Below are positions 51,589 to 61,330 of a DNA stretch of 64,000 nt, in pieces (position 1 is the stretch's first letter; each line of letters opens with the position of its first letter). The translations under genes and the position numbers were made by a program. The stretch covers positions 27,424 through 91,423 of the forward strand of contig NZ_VSRL01000007.1 in the NCBI RefSeq assembly GCF_012184385.1, given 5' to 3'. The DNA comes from Lentzea indica (GTDB lineage: Bacteria; Actinomycetota; Actinomycetes; Mycobacteriales; Pseudonocardiaceae). Under the pieces are notes generated by a model, which saw nothing but the letters and a program-made list of their open reading frames with translations, had not been told where the DNA came from and searched no databases.

Positions 51589-52362
51589 ATGACGCAGCCG
51601 GAACTGCTTGTCAGCACCCCTGCACAGCAGGACAAGGACGCTCCCCGCTACTCCCTCCTCGTCGCTCGTGACAGCGAAGAAGTCGTCGCCGCGCAGAGAC
51701 TGCGCTACGAGGTGTTCGCCGGTGAGATGGGGGCGACGCTGCACACCAGCGTGCCCGGCCACGACGTTGACGAGTTCGACCAGCACTGCGACCACCTCGT
51801 GGTCCGCGACGACCGCACCGGCGAGATCGTCGGCGGCTACCGCATGCTGCCGCCGGAGCGCGCCAAGGACGCAGGGCGGCTCTACAGCGACGGCGAGTTC
51901 GACCTGGGCAGCCTGAAGGAACTCAGGCCCAGCATCGTCGAGACCGGACGCTCCTGCGTGCACCCCGACCACCGCAACGGCGCCGTCGTCAGCCTCGTGT
52001 GGGCGGGCATCGCGCGGTACATGTTGCTCAGCGGCCACAAGTGGCTCGTCGGGTGTGCGTCCATCCCGCTGCAGGACGGCGGCAGCTTCGCGGCCGGTGT
52101 GTGGGACACGGTGCAGGCCAAGCACCTGGCGCCCGAGCAGTACCGCGTCACGCCGCACAACCCGTGGGACGTCGACCAGATCGTGCGCCCGTCCAAGACC
52201 GTGCTGCCGCCGCTGCTGAAGGGCTACCTGCGGCTCGGCGCGTGGGTGTGCGGGCGGCCCGCGCTCGACGCGGACTTCGGGGTCGCCGACCTCTTCATCC
52301 TGCTCGGCATGGACCACGTGGATCAGCGTTACCTCAAGTTCTTCCTGGGGGAGACAGCATGA
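51589..52362 (+). CDS. GNAT N-acyltransferase (Rv3027c-like)
   Basis: A 257-residue acyltransferase. RYEVFAGEMGA and ETGRSCVHPDHRNGAVVSLVW are the GNAT-like core, of the OlsB/hemolysin-like type that N-acylates ornithine or similar amines. It is followed by PlsC with four bases overlapping, a usual pair for ornithine lipid-type synthesis (OlsB plus OlsA). Whether ornithine lipid is the product needs testing. ATG at 51589. Confidence 0.9.
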   Translation: MTQPELLVSTPAQQDKDAPRYSLLVARDSEEVVAAQRLRYEVFAGEMGATLHTSVPGHDVDEFDQHCDHLVVRDDRTGEIVGGYRMLPPERAKDAGRLYSDGEFDLGSLKELRPSIVETGRSCVHPDHRNGAVVSLVWAGIARYMLLSGHKWLVGCASIPLQDGGSFAAGVWDTVQAKHLAPEQYRVTPHNPWDVDQIVRPSKTVLPPLLKGYLRLGAWVCGRPALDADFGVADLFILLGMDHVDQRYLKFFLGETA

Positions 52363-53231
52363 GTCACGCCTGGATGCCCGCGTCGCCGTGCGGTGACGGG
52401 TGCGTCAGCGGTGCGCCCGGCCAGGTCGGCGCGTTCAGGCAGGTCTGGCGGGCGGTCACGGCTCTCACGGCGCTTCTGTGCGGCGTGTGGATCGCGGTGG
52501 CGCTTCTGCTGCCGAGCAAGCAGCGCGAGAGCGTCATCCGCCTGTGGTTCCACGCGGTTCTGCGCGCTTTCGGCGTCAGGCTGCGGGTCCACGGGGCCAA
52601 GAAGTTCCAGGCGATGCCGGAGCGCGGGGTGCTCGTCGTGAGCAACCACGTGTCCTGGCTGGACGAGCTCGCGATCGACTCCGTGCAGCCGATCCGGCTC
52701 GTGGCCAAGAAGGACATCAAGAGCTGGCCGGTCCTCGGCAGGATCATCACGGCGGCGGGCACGGTCTACCTGGACCGCGAGAAGCTGCGTGAGCTGCCCC
52801 AGACGGTGAACGAGCTGACGGCGACGTTGCGCAACGGTAGTGCGGTCGGCATCCACGCCGAGGGCACGACATGGTGCGGGCTCGCGTCAGGGCACTACAA
52901 GCCGGCGCTGTTCCAGGCCGCGCTGGACGCCGGTGTGCCGGTGCGGCCCATCGTGCTGCGGTACCGGATCGGCGATCACGTGACCACGCAGCCGGCGTTC
53001 ATCGGCAGTGACACGCTCGTCGACTCGGTCCGGCGGGTGCTGAAGATCAAGGGTCTGGTCGTCGAGGTGCACGTGCTCGACGAGATCGCTCCCGGCCGTG
53101 CGGAGAACCGCAGGGAACTGGCGAAACTTGCCGAAGAGCAATCAAACCGCTTGACCTCGACCGAACTGGAGATAGCACCATCAACGGGTGACTCTCACCG
53201 CGCGCGCACCATCACGCCTCTGGTCGCCTGA
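52359..53231 (+). CDS. PlsC-type 1-acyl-glycerol-3-phosphate/lyso-lipid acyltransferase (Rv3026c-like)
   Basis: A 290-residue membrane-linked acyltransferase. A hydrophobic segment lies at about 31-51, the catalytic NHVSWLDE (HX4D) at about 96-103 and the substrate motif HAEGTTWCG after 155. The ATG at 52359 overlaps the upstream GNAT stop (ATGA). It shares the last 44 bases with the MFS gene. In OlsBA-type systems it adds the second acyl chain. Confidence 0.92.
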   Translation: MSHAWMPASPCGDGCVSGAPGQVGAFRQVWRAVTALTALLCGVWIAVALLLPSKQRESVIRLWFHAVLRAFGVRLRVHGAKKFQAMPERGVLVVSNHVSWLDELAIDSVQPIRLVAKKDIKSWPVLGRIITAAGTVYLDREKLRELPQTVNELTATLRNGSAVGIHAEGTTWCGLASGHYKPALFQAALDAGVPVRPIVLRYRIGDHVTTQPAFIGSDTLVDSVRRVLKIKGLVVEVHVLDEIAPGRAENRRELAKLAEEQSNRLTSTELEIAPSTGDSHRARTITPLVA

Positions 53232-54531
53232 ACGCCGCTGGCCCACGACGGGCATCCTCCTGCTGGTCACGCTCCTCGCCTTCGAGGCGATGGGCGTCGG
53301 CACGGCGATGCCCACCATGGTCAGCGAGCTGAAGGGCGAGGCGCTCTACGCGTGGCCGTTCCTCGCGAACCTGGCGGCGAGCGTCATCGCGACGGTCTTC
53401 TCCGGACGGCTCTCCGACCGGCGGGGACCGAAGCCCGCGGTCCTGATCGGCGTGGTGCTGTTCCTCGCGGGGCTCGTCGTCGCGGGCATGGCGGAGACGA
53501 TGACCGTGCTGCTCGCCGGCCGGGCTCTGCAGGGCTTCGGCGCGGGCTTCCTGATCGTCGCGATCTACGTGTTGATCGCGCTGGCCTACCCCGAGAGCGA
53601 CAGGCCGGCGGTCTTCGGTGCGCTGTCCGCGGCGTGGGTGGTGCCGTCGCTGGTGGGTCCGGCGGTCGCGGGCTGGGCGACCGAGCACCTGACCTGGAGG
53701 CTGGTGTTCCTCGCGATCGTGCCGTTGGTGCTGATCGGCAGCGTGCTGCTCGTTCCCGTGCTCAAGTCACTGCCTCCGCACGACGCGACTCCGCCGCTGC
53801 GCAAGTACCTGCCGCTCGCCGCAGTGGCGGTCGGTGTCGGTGTGGCCGGCCTGAGCTGGGGTTTGCAGCACCGCACGTGGTGGCTGCTCGCACTGGCGTT
53901 CCTGCTGCTGGCGCCCGCACTGCGCATCCTGCTGCCGAAGGGCACGCTGATCGCCCGTCGAGGTCTTCCGGTCACGATCCTCGCGAGAGGCATGCTGGCC
54001 GGCACGTTCTTCGCGGTCGAGGGCTTCATCCCGCTCACGCTGACCGTCGTGCACGGCTACTCGCCGCTGGAAGCGGGCATTCCGCTGACGCTGAGCGCGC
54101 TCGGCTGGGCCAGTGCCTCGATGTGGGCGTCACGGCACCCTGAGATCGAGCGCCACACTCTCGTGCGCGTCGGTTTCCTGTTCACCGCGACCGGTATGGC
54201 CGCCGTGACCCTCATCGCACCGAGCTGGGGTCCTGCCTTCCTGACGCCGGTGCTGTGGGCGGTCGCGGGCGCGGGCATGGGCATGGCGACGTCCAGCGTC
54301 GGCGTGCTGATGATGGCGGCATCACCCGAGGAGGATCGCGGTTTCAACTCGGCCGCCCTGCAGATCTGCGACATGCTCGGCTCGGCGGCGATGATCGGGA
54401 TCGGTGGCGTACTGGTCGTGGCGACCGCACCGACCGCGGGTGTGGTCGTGCTGAACCTGTCCATGGCGGCGTTGGCGGTGGTGGGAGCGATTCTGACCGG
54501 ACCCCGCATGCGGGCTACCCTTGAGCCCTGA
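53188..54531 (+). CDS. MFS transporter
   Basis: A 447-residue major-facilitator protein with about twelve membrane helices. The loop between helices 2 and 3 shows [14 protein letters not shown] (family motif A), and [16 protein letters not shown] and [17 protein letters not shown] continue (motif C-like). Drug-H+ antiporter DHA-like. It starts at GTG inside the PlsC gene (44-base overlap), so the transporter is produced only with it; absent from the corresponding M. tuberculosis block. Lipid or drug export are possible. Confidence 0.92.
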   Translation: MTLTARAPSRLWSPERRWPTTGILLLVTLLAFEAMGVGTAMPTMVSELKGEALYAWPFLANLAASVIATVFSGRLSDRRGPKPAVLIGVVLFLAGLVVAGMAETMTVLLAGRALQGFGAGFLIVAIYVLIALAYPESDRPAVFGALSAAWVVPSLVGPAVAGWATEHLTWRLVFLAIVPLVLIGSVLLVPVLKSLPPHDATPPLRKYLPLAAVAVGVGVAGLSWGLQHRTWWLLALAFLLLAPALRILLPKGTLIARRGLPVTILARGMLAGTFFAVEGFIPLTLTVVHGYSPLEAGIPLTLSALGWASASMWASRHPEIERHTLVRVGFLFTATGMAAVTLIAPSWGPAFLTPVLWAVAGAGMGMATSSVGVLMMAASPEEDRGFNSAALQICDMLGSAAMIGIGGVLVVATAPTAGVVVLNLSMAALAVVGAILTGPRMRATLEP

Positions 54532-55700
54532 TGGCTTATCTCGACCACGCCGCCACGACCCCCATGCACCCGCAGGCGGTCGCGGCGATGACCGAGGCGT
54601 TGTCCACCACGGGCAACGCCTCGTCGCTGCACACCTCCGGCAGGCGGGCGCGGCGTGCGATCGAGGAGGCCCGCGAGAACATCGCCGACGCCCTGGGCGC
54701 CCGGCCGTCCGAGGTGCTCTTCACCGGTGGTGGCACGGAGAGCGACAACCTCGCGGTCAAGGGCATCTACTGGGCAGGCGGCAAGCGCCGCGTGCTGGCC
54801 TCGGCCGTCGAGCACCACGCTGTGCTGGACGCCGTCGAGTGGCTGGAGCAGCGGGGCGCCGAGGTCACCTGGCTTCCGACTGACCGTTTCGGGCGGGTGT
54901 CCGCGGAGTCGGTCGCCGACGCTCTCGACGACGACGTCGCGCTCGTCACGACGATGTGGGCGAACAACGAGGTCGGCACCATCAACCCGGTGCACGACAT
55001 CGCTGCTGTTTGCGCTTCTCGTGGTGTGCCGTTCCACACGGACGCGGTGCAGGCCGTGGGCGCGGTCCCGGTCGATTTCGCTGCCTCCGGCGCCTCCGCG
55101 TTGACGATGACCGGCCACAAGGTCGGCGGCCCGTACGGCGTTGGTGTGCTGCTGCTCGCGCGTGACGTGAAGTGCGCGCCGTTGCTGCACGGCGGTGGCC
55201 AGGAGCGCGACGTGCGGTCCGGCACGCTGGACGTGCCGTCGATCGTCGGTTTGGCTCGCGCGGTGCGGATCGCGGTGGACGAACAGGCCGCGAGGGCCGC
55301 CGAGCTGGCGGCGTTGCGGGACGAGCTGATCGCGTCGGTGCGCGCGGTGGTGCCGGACGTGATCGTGAACGGCGACCCGGTGAACCGGTTGCCCGGCAAC
55401 GCCCACCTGACGTTCCCCGGCTGCGAGGGCGACAGCCTGCTGATGCTGCTGGACGCGCGCGGTGTCGAGTGCTCGACCGGTTCCGCGTGCACGGCCGGTG
55501 TCGCGCAGCCGAGCCACGTGCTGCTCGCGATGGGCGTCGAACCCGCGTTGGCGCGTGGATCCCTGCGGTTCTCGCTCGGGCACACGTCTACTCACGCGGA
55601 CGTGGAAAAGCTGGCGTCGGTCATCGGCCCGGTGGTGGAGAGGGCCCGCACGGCGGGCTTGGCAGGTATGAGGCGTTCCCGGAAGGTGGTCAAGCAGTGA
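54531..55700 (+). CDS. iscS: Cysteine desulfurase (IscS/NifS family)
   Basis: A 389-residue PLP enzyme. [17 protein letters not shown] begins the family, [15 protein letters not shown] holds the pyridine ring, [13 protein letters not shown] contains the PLP lysine, and [23 protein letters not shown] the active-site Cys loop. It supplies sulfur for MnmA (next gene, GTGA overlap) and for Fe-S clusters. Equivalent to Rv3025c. TGATG overlap with the MFS gene. Confidence 0.95.
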   Translation: MAYLDHAATTPMHPQAVAAMTEALSTTGNASSLHTSGRRARRAIEEARENIADALGARPSEVLFTGGGTESDNLAVKGIYWAGGKRRVLASAVEHHAVLDAVEWLEQRGAEVTWLPTDRFGRVSAESVADALDDDVALVTTMWANNEVGTINPVHDIAAVCASRGVPFHTDAVQAVGAVPVDFAASGASALTMTGHKVGGPYGVGVLLLARDVKCAPLLHGGGQERDVRSGTLDVPSIVGLARAVRIAVDEQAARAAELAALRDELIASVRAVVPDVIVNGDPVNRLPGNAHLTFPGCEGDSLLMLLDARGVECSTGSACTAGVAQPSHVLLAMGVEPALARGSLRFSLGHTSTHADVEKLASVIGPVVERARTAGLAGMRRSRKVVKQ

Positions 55701-56779
55701 AGGTCCTCGCGGCGATGAGCGGTGGTGTCGACTCCGCGGTGGCGGCGGCACGCGCCGTCGAAGCGGGACACGACGTGACGGGCGTGCATCTCGCGTTGTC
55801 GGCCAAGCCCGGCACGTTGCGCACCGGCGCGCGTGGCTGCTGCACGATCGAAGACGCCCACGACGCCCGCCGCGCGGCGGACATGATGGGGATCCCGTTC
55901 TACGTCTGGGACTTCGCCGAGCGCTTCACCGAAGAGGTCGTGGAGGACTTCGTCGCGGAGTACGCGGCCGGACGCACGCCGAACCCCTGTCTGCGCTGCA
56001 ACGAGCGGATCAAGTTCGAGGCGTTGCTGGACAAGGCGATCGCCCTCGGCTTCGACGCCGTCTGCACCGGCCACTACGCACGGCTGGCTGTTGTCGACGG
56101 CCGTCCGGAGCTCCGGCGGTCGGCTGACTTGGGCAAGGACCAGTCGTACGTGCTGGCGTCGCTGACCGCGGACCAGCTCACGCACGCGATGTTTCCGTTG
56201 GGGGACACGACCAAGGAGCTCGTCAGGGTCGAGGCCGCGTCACGCGGGTTGTCCGTGGCGAAGAAGCCGGACAGCCACGACATCTGCTTCATCCCGGACG
56301 GGGACACGCAGAAGTTCCTGGCCGGCCGGATGGAGACCCGGCCAGGGCTGTTGATCGACGACGAGACCGGGGCGGTGCTCGGCCGCCATGCGGGCGTGCA
56401 GGAGTTCACCGTGGGGCAGCGCAAGGGCCTCGGCATCGACGCTCCGGCGCCTGACGGCCGGCCTCGGTACGTGCTGGCGCTGGAGCCGGTGTCCGGCACC
56501 GTGCGCGTCGGTTCGCTGGAAAAGCTCTCGGTGACCGGGATTTCGGCGTCCGACCCGATCACGCACGTGGCGCTGGACGGACCGGTCGAGTGCGTCGCGC
56601 AGGTGCGCGCGCACGGTGGCACGGCTCCGGCGGTCGCCGAGCTGGTGGACGGTGTGCTGCAGGTGCAGTTGCGCGAGCCCCTCAAGGGCGTGGCGCCCGG
56701 TCAGGCCGTGGCGATCTACCGCGAGGACACTGCGGGCGATCTGGTGCTGGCGAGCGCCACGATCGACGCCACCAGCTGA
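55697..56779 (+). CDS. mnmA: tRNA-specific 2-thiouridylase
   Basis: A 360-residue MnmA. The PP-loop [13 protein letters not shown] is at the start, then [24 protein letters not shown], the first catalytic cysteine in [23 protein letters not shown], and the second in [11 protein letters not shown]. It makes 2-thiouridine at the wobble base of tRNA-Glu, Gln, Lys. Start GTG 55697 overlaps the desulfurase stop. Equivalent to Rv3024c. Confidence 0.96.
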   Translation: MKVLAAMSGGVDSAVAAARAVEAGHDVTGVHLALSAKPGTLRTGARGCCTIEDAHDARRAADMMGIPFYVWDFAERFTEEVVEDFVAEYAAGRTPNPCLRCNERIKFEALLDKAIALGFDAVCTGHYARLAVVDGRPELRRSADLGKDQSYVLASLTADQLTHAMFPLGDTTKELVRVEAASRGLSVAKKPDSHDICFIPDGDTQKFLAGRMETRPGLLIDDETGAVLGRHAGVQEFTVGQRKGLGIDAPAPDGRPRYVLALEPVSGTVRVGSLEKLSVTGISASDPITHVALDGPVECVAQVRAHGGTAPAVAELVDGVLQVQLREPLKGVAPGQAVAIYREDTAGDLVLASATIDATS

Positions 56780-56876
56780 TTCGGTTCCGGCCGGGTGGCA
56801 GGTTCGTGTTCGACACCCGCTACCCGGCGGACGAGCTGAACGCGCGGCGCGATCACCGCGCGGACCAGGTCCATCG

Positions 56877-58469
56877 TCACCGTGGCCGTCGCTCCTGCGT
56901 CGGGTGCGTGCTGGTCGGGTCGGGCGGGGGCGGCGGGGGCTCGGTGCTGCTGGTGACCGGCGGCTCTGGCGTGAAGGTCGTCGCAGGCGGCGGTGCGACG
57001 GTAGGGCCCGGTTGCTCTACGCGGGGCACCGCGGTGGTGGGTGACGCGCTCGCGGCAGGTTTGGGGTTTGAAGTCGGCGCGGTCGTGCGTGTGCTCGGGG
57101 TGGTGCGGCGTGCGGACGCGGTCGGGTGCTGCGGCACGGTCGCCTTGACGTTCAGCTCCGCTGGGGCGTTGGGGGCCGTGGGCCTGGGCTGGTTCGGATC
57201 GTCGGGGGCGGTCGTGTCGGTCGAACGGTTCGTCCAGGCCACTGCGGCGAGCGCGGCTATGCCGATGGCCATGACGCCCGCGGCGCCGAGGACGATCTTG
57301 GGACCTTTGCGGCGGCGCGGTGGGGGAACGGGGAGTGGCGCGGTCGTCTTCACGGGGCAGGTTGGCGGGGTGGCGCGCGTGATCACCGGGCGGGCGTCGA
57401 ACGCGGCCAGTGCGGCGCCGGTCGCCACGGAGGTGCTCTGGTCGGTGTCCACGGCGACCGGGCGGCCCAGTTCCTTGGAGATCAGCTGCGTCACCAGCGG
57501 GATTCGGGACGAGCCGCCGACCAGCAGGACCCCGGCCAGGTCGTCGGGGGCCAGCCCGGCGGAGTGCACGGTGCGTCGCAGTGCCTCGACCGAGTCGAGG
57601 AGAGCGGGACGGATCATCGCCTCGAACTCGGTGCGCACCAGCCGGATCTGCGCACGGGTTCCGGGCAGCAGCACCGGGATGGTCACTTCGGTGTCGGTGG
57701 ACAACGCCTCTTTCGCCTCGGTGCACTCCCGGCGCAACCGGGACACCGCGGCGAGTGTGACCGGGTCCTCGGGGTCCAGCTCGTCCACGACGTCGGCGAT
57801 GCTCGCGCGGACGTGGTCGAACACGACCTCGTCGAAGTCGATGCCGCCGAGCCGCTCGATGCCCTCCGGCCTGCCGAGCAGTTCGAAGCCCACGCTCTCC
57901 GTGCGGCGCAGTACGGCGGCGTCGAACGTGCCGCCGCCCAGGTCGTAGACGGCGATCGTGCCGCCCGGCTCGATCCGTTGTGTCGAGGCGTAGTGCACCG
58001 CGGCCGCTTCCGGCTCGGTCAGGAACACGACGTCGTCCAGGCCCGCGGTGGACAGACCCGTTGTGAGCAGGGTCTTCTTGTGCGGCCCCCAGCCCGCCGG
58101 GTGCGTGATCGCGATCCGGTCCGGCGCCGCGCCCTCGCGCTCGGTCACGCGGTCGACGACCCAGCGCGCCAGAACACCGGCGAGCTCGTGCGCCTGCTGC
58201 GGCTGACAGGCCACCATCAGTGGCGTCGGGTCGCCGATGCGGCGTTTGAACTCGCGGATCACCCGCTCCGGGTCGGTGACCGCACGGCGTTCCGCGGCCT
58301 CACCGACGAGCACGCCGTCGTCCTCGCCGAGGTAGAGGACGGAAGCGACCGACGCCGACCGGGGACTCAGTGCAACGACCTCGGCGGATGTTGACGTCCG
58401 GTGCACGGCGGCGGCGGTGAACGTCGTGCCCAGGTCGACACCCAACTGATAGACCACGGCGCGGAACAT
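56877..58469 (-). CDS. Membrane-anchored Hsp70-like ATPase
   Basis: A 530-residue protein. Residues 1-360 are an Hsp70 ATPase domain: GVDLGTTFTAAAV at 10-22, YDLGGGTFDAAVL at 175-187 and VGGSSRIPLVTQLI at 317-330. The substrate-binding domain is absent; a Pro/Arg linker (about 365-390), one membrane segment (391-412) and a Thr/Pro/Ser-rich tail follow, outside the cell. Such proteins sense envelope stress or regulate partner proteins. It diverges from iniB. ATG 58469, or GTG five codons later. Confidence 0.9.
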   Translation of the reverse strand: MFRAVVYQLGVDLGTTFTAAAVHRTSTSAEVVALSPRSASVASVLYLGEDDGVLVGEAAERRAVTDPERVIREFKRRIGDPTPLMVACQPQQAHELAGVLARWVVDRVTEREGAAPDRIAITHPAGWGPHKKTLLTTGLSTAGLDDVVFLTEPEAAAVHYASTQRIEPGGTIAVYDLGGGTFDAAVLRRTESVGFELLGRPEGIERLGGIDFDEVVFDHVRASIADVVDELDPEDPVTLAAVSRLRRECTEAKEALSTDTEVTIPVLLPGTRAQIRLVRTEFEAMIRPALLDSVEALRRTVHSAGLAPDDLAGVLLVGGSSRIPLVTQLISKELGRPVAVDTDQSTSVATGAALAAFDARPVITRATPPTCPVKTTAPLPVPPPRRRKGPKIVLGAAGVMAIGIAALAAVAWTNRSTDTTAPDDPNQPRPTAPNAPAELNVKATVPQHPTASARRTTPSTRTTAPTSNPKPAASASPTTAVPRVEQPGPTVAPPPATTFTPEPPVTSSTEPPPPPPDPTSTHPTQERRPR

Positions 58470-58701
58470 TAGCAACAATTCCGTCCAGATCGACAACCCC
58501 TACGTCCCCTATTTCGGCGCCCCGATCCCCGTCACTCATTCGGGTGGTGCGGTATGTTCTGCATCCCCCAGCGGCATCCCGTGGAATTCGGAGCGATCAC
58601 CGATGGCAAGTCGCTGCCGCGGTCGTAGCGTTCCTGTGGTCGGACGCGGAGTTCGGCATGCATTCGAAACGATCTCTGACCTAGAGGAGAAGGCAAGCGC
58701 T

Positions 58702-59430
58702 ATGACCAGCCTGCTGGAATTCATTCTCAACCTGCTCCGGGATCCCGCGGCGCAGCAGCAGTTCACCGACAACCCCCAGCAGGCACTGCGGGATCACGGG
58801 TTCGACGAGCTCTGCGCGCAGGACGTGCACGACGCGTTGCCGCTGGTGATGGACAACGTCCTGGTGAGCGGTACGGGTGGCCCCCTGCCGTCGGCACAGC
58901 CCGGCGACGAGCACCTGGACATCGCGATCCGGCAGATCGACCACATCGTGAACAACTATTCCTACACCGACAGCCACGACACGAACGTGGACTATTCGGT
59001 GCACCAGACCATCTGGACCCAGGGTGACGTGAACCAGTCGTTCGACAACGACTACGGCAGCGACAACGGCAACGACAATGACACCGTCGTCGCGAGCGAC
59101 AGCACGGTCGTCGAAGGTGACTCCGACAACGACACGGTCACCACCACCGCGACCGATGCCGGGCAGGGGAACGTGTACAACTTCGGTCAGGGCGATGTCA
59201 CCGTCAACTCCGGCGACAACTCCGGCAACAATTCCGAAAGCGATTCACACAACGTGACTCACCAGCATTCGCCGGCCACGGTCGACTCGTCGTACCGCCC
59301 GGAGCACGAGCACAACGTCGACATCGACCACACGAACCAGCACGGCCTGGTCAACGTCGACGACACGTTGAACGACCTCGACCTGTTGAGCCACAACGAC
59401 GTCGACCTGCTCAACGGTCTGCACCTGTAG
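58702..59430 (+). CDS. iniB: IniB-type protein: IniB N-terminal domain with Asp/Asn-rich tail
   Basis: A 242-residue protein. Residues 1-50 (SLLEFILNLLRDPAAQQQFTDNPQQALRDHGFDELCAQDVHDALPLV) are the IniB N-terminal domain. The rest is Asp, Asn, Ser, Thr and His-rich with repeats such as DNDYGSDNGNDNDTVV and NSGDNSGNNSESDSHN. It has no signal peptide. Mycobacterial IniB has a Gly/Asn-rich tail instead. GAGGAG precedes the ATG. First gene of iniBAC; the hairpin after it may hold back iniA and iniC. Confidence 0.88.
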   Translation: MTSLLEFILNLLRDPAAQQQFTDNPQQALRDHGFDELCAQDVHDALPLVMDNVLVSGTGGPLPSAQPGDEHLDIAIRQIDHIVNNYSYTDSHDTNVDYSVHQTIWTQGDVNQSFDNDYGSDNGNDNDTVVASDSTVVEGDSDNDTVTTTATDAGQGNVYNFGQGDVTVNSGDNSGNNSESDSHNVTHQHSPATVDSSYRPEHEHNVDIDHTNQHGLVNVDDTLNDLDLLSHNDVDLLNGLHL

Positions 59431-59442
59431 GACGGCACCGAT

Positions 59443-59469
59443 CCGGCCCAGGCACCACGCCTGGGCCGG
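59443..59469 (+). terminator. Perfect hairpin between iniB and iniA (attenuator-like)
   Basis: CCGGCCCAGGC (59443-59453), loop ACCAC, GCCTGGGCCGG (59459-59469): 11 bp perfect stem, 13 bases after the iniB stop and 40 before the iniA TTG. There is no U-run. It may act as a partial terminator or as a 3' stabiliser giving more iniB than iniA/iniC mRNA. Confidence 0.8.
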
Positions 59470-59509
59470 GTACCGGTGTTCACGAGAAGGATCTTCGAGG
59501 GAGTAGCAC

Positions 59510-61330
59510 TTGTCGGTACCCGCAGCGATCGAGGTCGTCGACCTCGCGCTCCAGGCGGCACTGGCCTACGGCCGCGCGGACTTCGGCGCCCGGCTGCGCC
59601 AGACGCGGCGCAGACTGGCCGAGGACGGCGTCCGGGTGCTCGTGGTCGGAGAGTTCAAGCAGGGCAAGAGTCATCTGGTCAACGCGCTGCTCAACGCGTC
59701 GGTGTGCCCGACCGACGACGACATCGCCACCACGGTGCCCACGATCGTGCGTTACGCCGAGGTACCCGCGGCGATGATCGTGCGTGAGTTCGGCGACGAC
59801 GTGCCCGCCGACAGCACGCCCGTCCCGGTCGACCGGCTCGCCGACTACGTCTGCGACCAGGGCAACCGGCGCCAGATCAGCTACGCCGAGGTGGGCGTCC
59901 CGCGCACGCTGCTCGCCGGTGGCCTGGTCGTGGTGGACACGCCGGGCGTGGGCGGGCTCGCTTCCATGCACGGCGCGGCCATCATCGCCGCCATGTCGCT
60001 GGCCGACGCGGTGGTGTTCGTCTCCGACGCCGGCGCGGAGTTCACGGCGTCCGAACTGGACTTCCTCCGGCACGCCGCGCAGGTGTGCCCGAACATCGTG
60101 TGCGCACTGACGAAAACCGATCTCCACCCGCACTGGCGGCGCATCGCCGACATCGACCGCCGGCACCTCTCGACCGCCGAGCTGGAGGCCGAGGTCGTGC
60201 CCGTCTCGTCGACGCTGCGACTGCACGCGGTCCGCACCAATGACCACATGCTCAACACCGAGTCCGGTTTCCCCGTGCTGATCGGGCATCTGCGTGACCG
60301 GATAGCGGGCCAGGCCGACCAGCTCGCGTGCCGGGTCGCGGCACAGGACGTGGTGACGATCACGGACCAGCTGGCGACCACCATGCGGGCACAGCTCTCC
60401 GCGTACCAGGGCGGTGGCGCGGCAGCGGAGCTGATCCGCGAGCTGGAGCAGGCGCAGCAGCGGGCCGATCGGCTGCGGGAACGGTCGGCACGCTGGCAGC
60501 AGACGCTGAGCGACGGCATCGCCGATCTGATCTCGGACATCGAGTACGACCTGCGCGACCGGATGCGCCAGATCGGCCGCGACGCCGAACGGGAGATCGA
60601 CCAGGCCGACCCTCTCGCGATCGAGGACCAGTTCGCCGCGTGGCTGCAGCAGCAGGTCTCCGGTGCGGCGTCGGCGAACTTCGCGTGGGCGATGGAACGG
60701 GCGCGCTGGCTCGCCGACCAGGTGGCCGACCACTTCGCCGAGGAGGGCGCCAAGGTGCTGCCGGATCTGCGCGACGTCGACTTCGTCAGGATGACCGGTT
60801 CCATCGACGCCATCGAGTTGCCACGCAACGAGAACCTGAAGCTGGGCAACAAGCTCCTGCTGGGCATGCGAGGCGGTTACGGCGGCACACTGATGTTCGG
60901 CATGGCGGGAACGCTGGTCGGGATGGCGCTGCTCAACCCCTTCTCGATCGCTGCGGGGTTGCTGCTGGGCGGCCGCACGGTCCGCGAGGAACGCAAGAGG
61001 TTGGTGCAGCGGAGGCAGATGGAGGCCAAGAGCGCGGTCCGCCGCCACCTGGACGACGTCGTTTTCCAGTTGGGCAAGGAATCCAGGGACATGCTTCGCG
61101 AGGTTCAGCGCACGTTGCGCAACCACTTCACCGGTCACGCCGAGGAGCTGCAGAGGTCGGTGAACGACTCGTTGCAGGCAGCGCAGAACGCGTTGCGCAC
61201 CAACCAGGAGGAATGTCCCCGCGCGATCGCCGACCTGCAGGCCGAACTCGCCCGCGTGGCGGCGCTGGAGGACCTCGCGCGTGGCCTGACGGCGGCACCG
61301 CGGCTGGAACTGAGCGAGGTCGCGCGATGA
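59510..61330 (+). CDS. iniA: Dynamin-like GTPase IniA
   Basis: A 606-residue bacterial dynamin-like protein with TTG start. G1 GEFKQGKSHL at 47-56, G3 DTPGVGG at 143-149, G4 TKTD at 201-204. A long helical stalk follows, with a hydrophobic hairpin (LMFGMAGTLVGMALLNPFSIAAGLLLGG) at about 460-487 that could be the membrane paddle. Mycobacterial IniA remodels membranes and is induced by isoniazid and ethambutol. ATGA overlap with iniC. Confidence 0.92.
   Translation: MSVPAAIEVVDLALQAALAYGRADFGARLRQTRRRLAEDGVRVLVVGEFKQGKSHLVNALLNASVCPTDDDIATTVPTIVRYAEVPAAMIVREFGDDVPADSTPVPVDRLADYVCDQGNRRQISYAEVGVPRTLLAGGLVVVDTPGVGGLASMHGAAIIAAMSLADAVVFVSDAGAEFTASELDFLRHAAQVCPNIVCALTKTDLHPHWRRIADIDRRHLSTAELEAEVVPVSSTLRLHAVRTNDHMLNTESGFPVLIGHLRDRIAGQADQLACRVAAQDVVTITDQLATTMRAQLSAYQGGGAAAELIRELEQAQQRADRLRERSARWQQTLSDGIADLISDIEYDLRDRMRQIGRDAEREIDQADPLAIEDQFAAWLQQQVSGAASANFAWAMERARWLADQVADHFAEEGAKVLPDLRDVDFVRMTGSIDAIELPRNENLKLGNKLLLGMRGGYGGTLMFGMAGTLVGMALLNPFSIAAGLLLGGRTVREERKRLVQRRQMEAKSAVRRHLDDVVFQLGKESRDMLREVQRTLRNHFTGHAEELQRSVNDSLQAAQNALRTNQEECPRAIADLQAELARVAALEDLARGLTAAPRLELSEVAR

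Noticed and set aside
54057..55751. 564-codon minus ORF opposite the MFS and desulfurase genes
   Set aside because: Both plus-strand genes have full catalytic motifs; the minus-strand product is low-complexity His/Arg-rich.
58603..58701. Upstream ATG at 58603 as start of iniB
   Set aside because: The extra residues (MASRCRGRSVPVV...) do not fit the IniB N-terminus, and GAGGAG lies before 58702.
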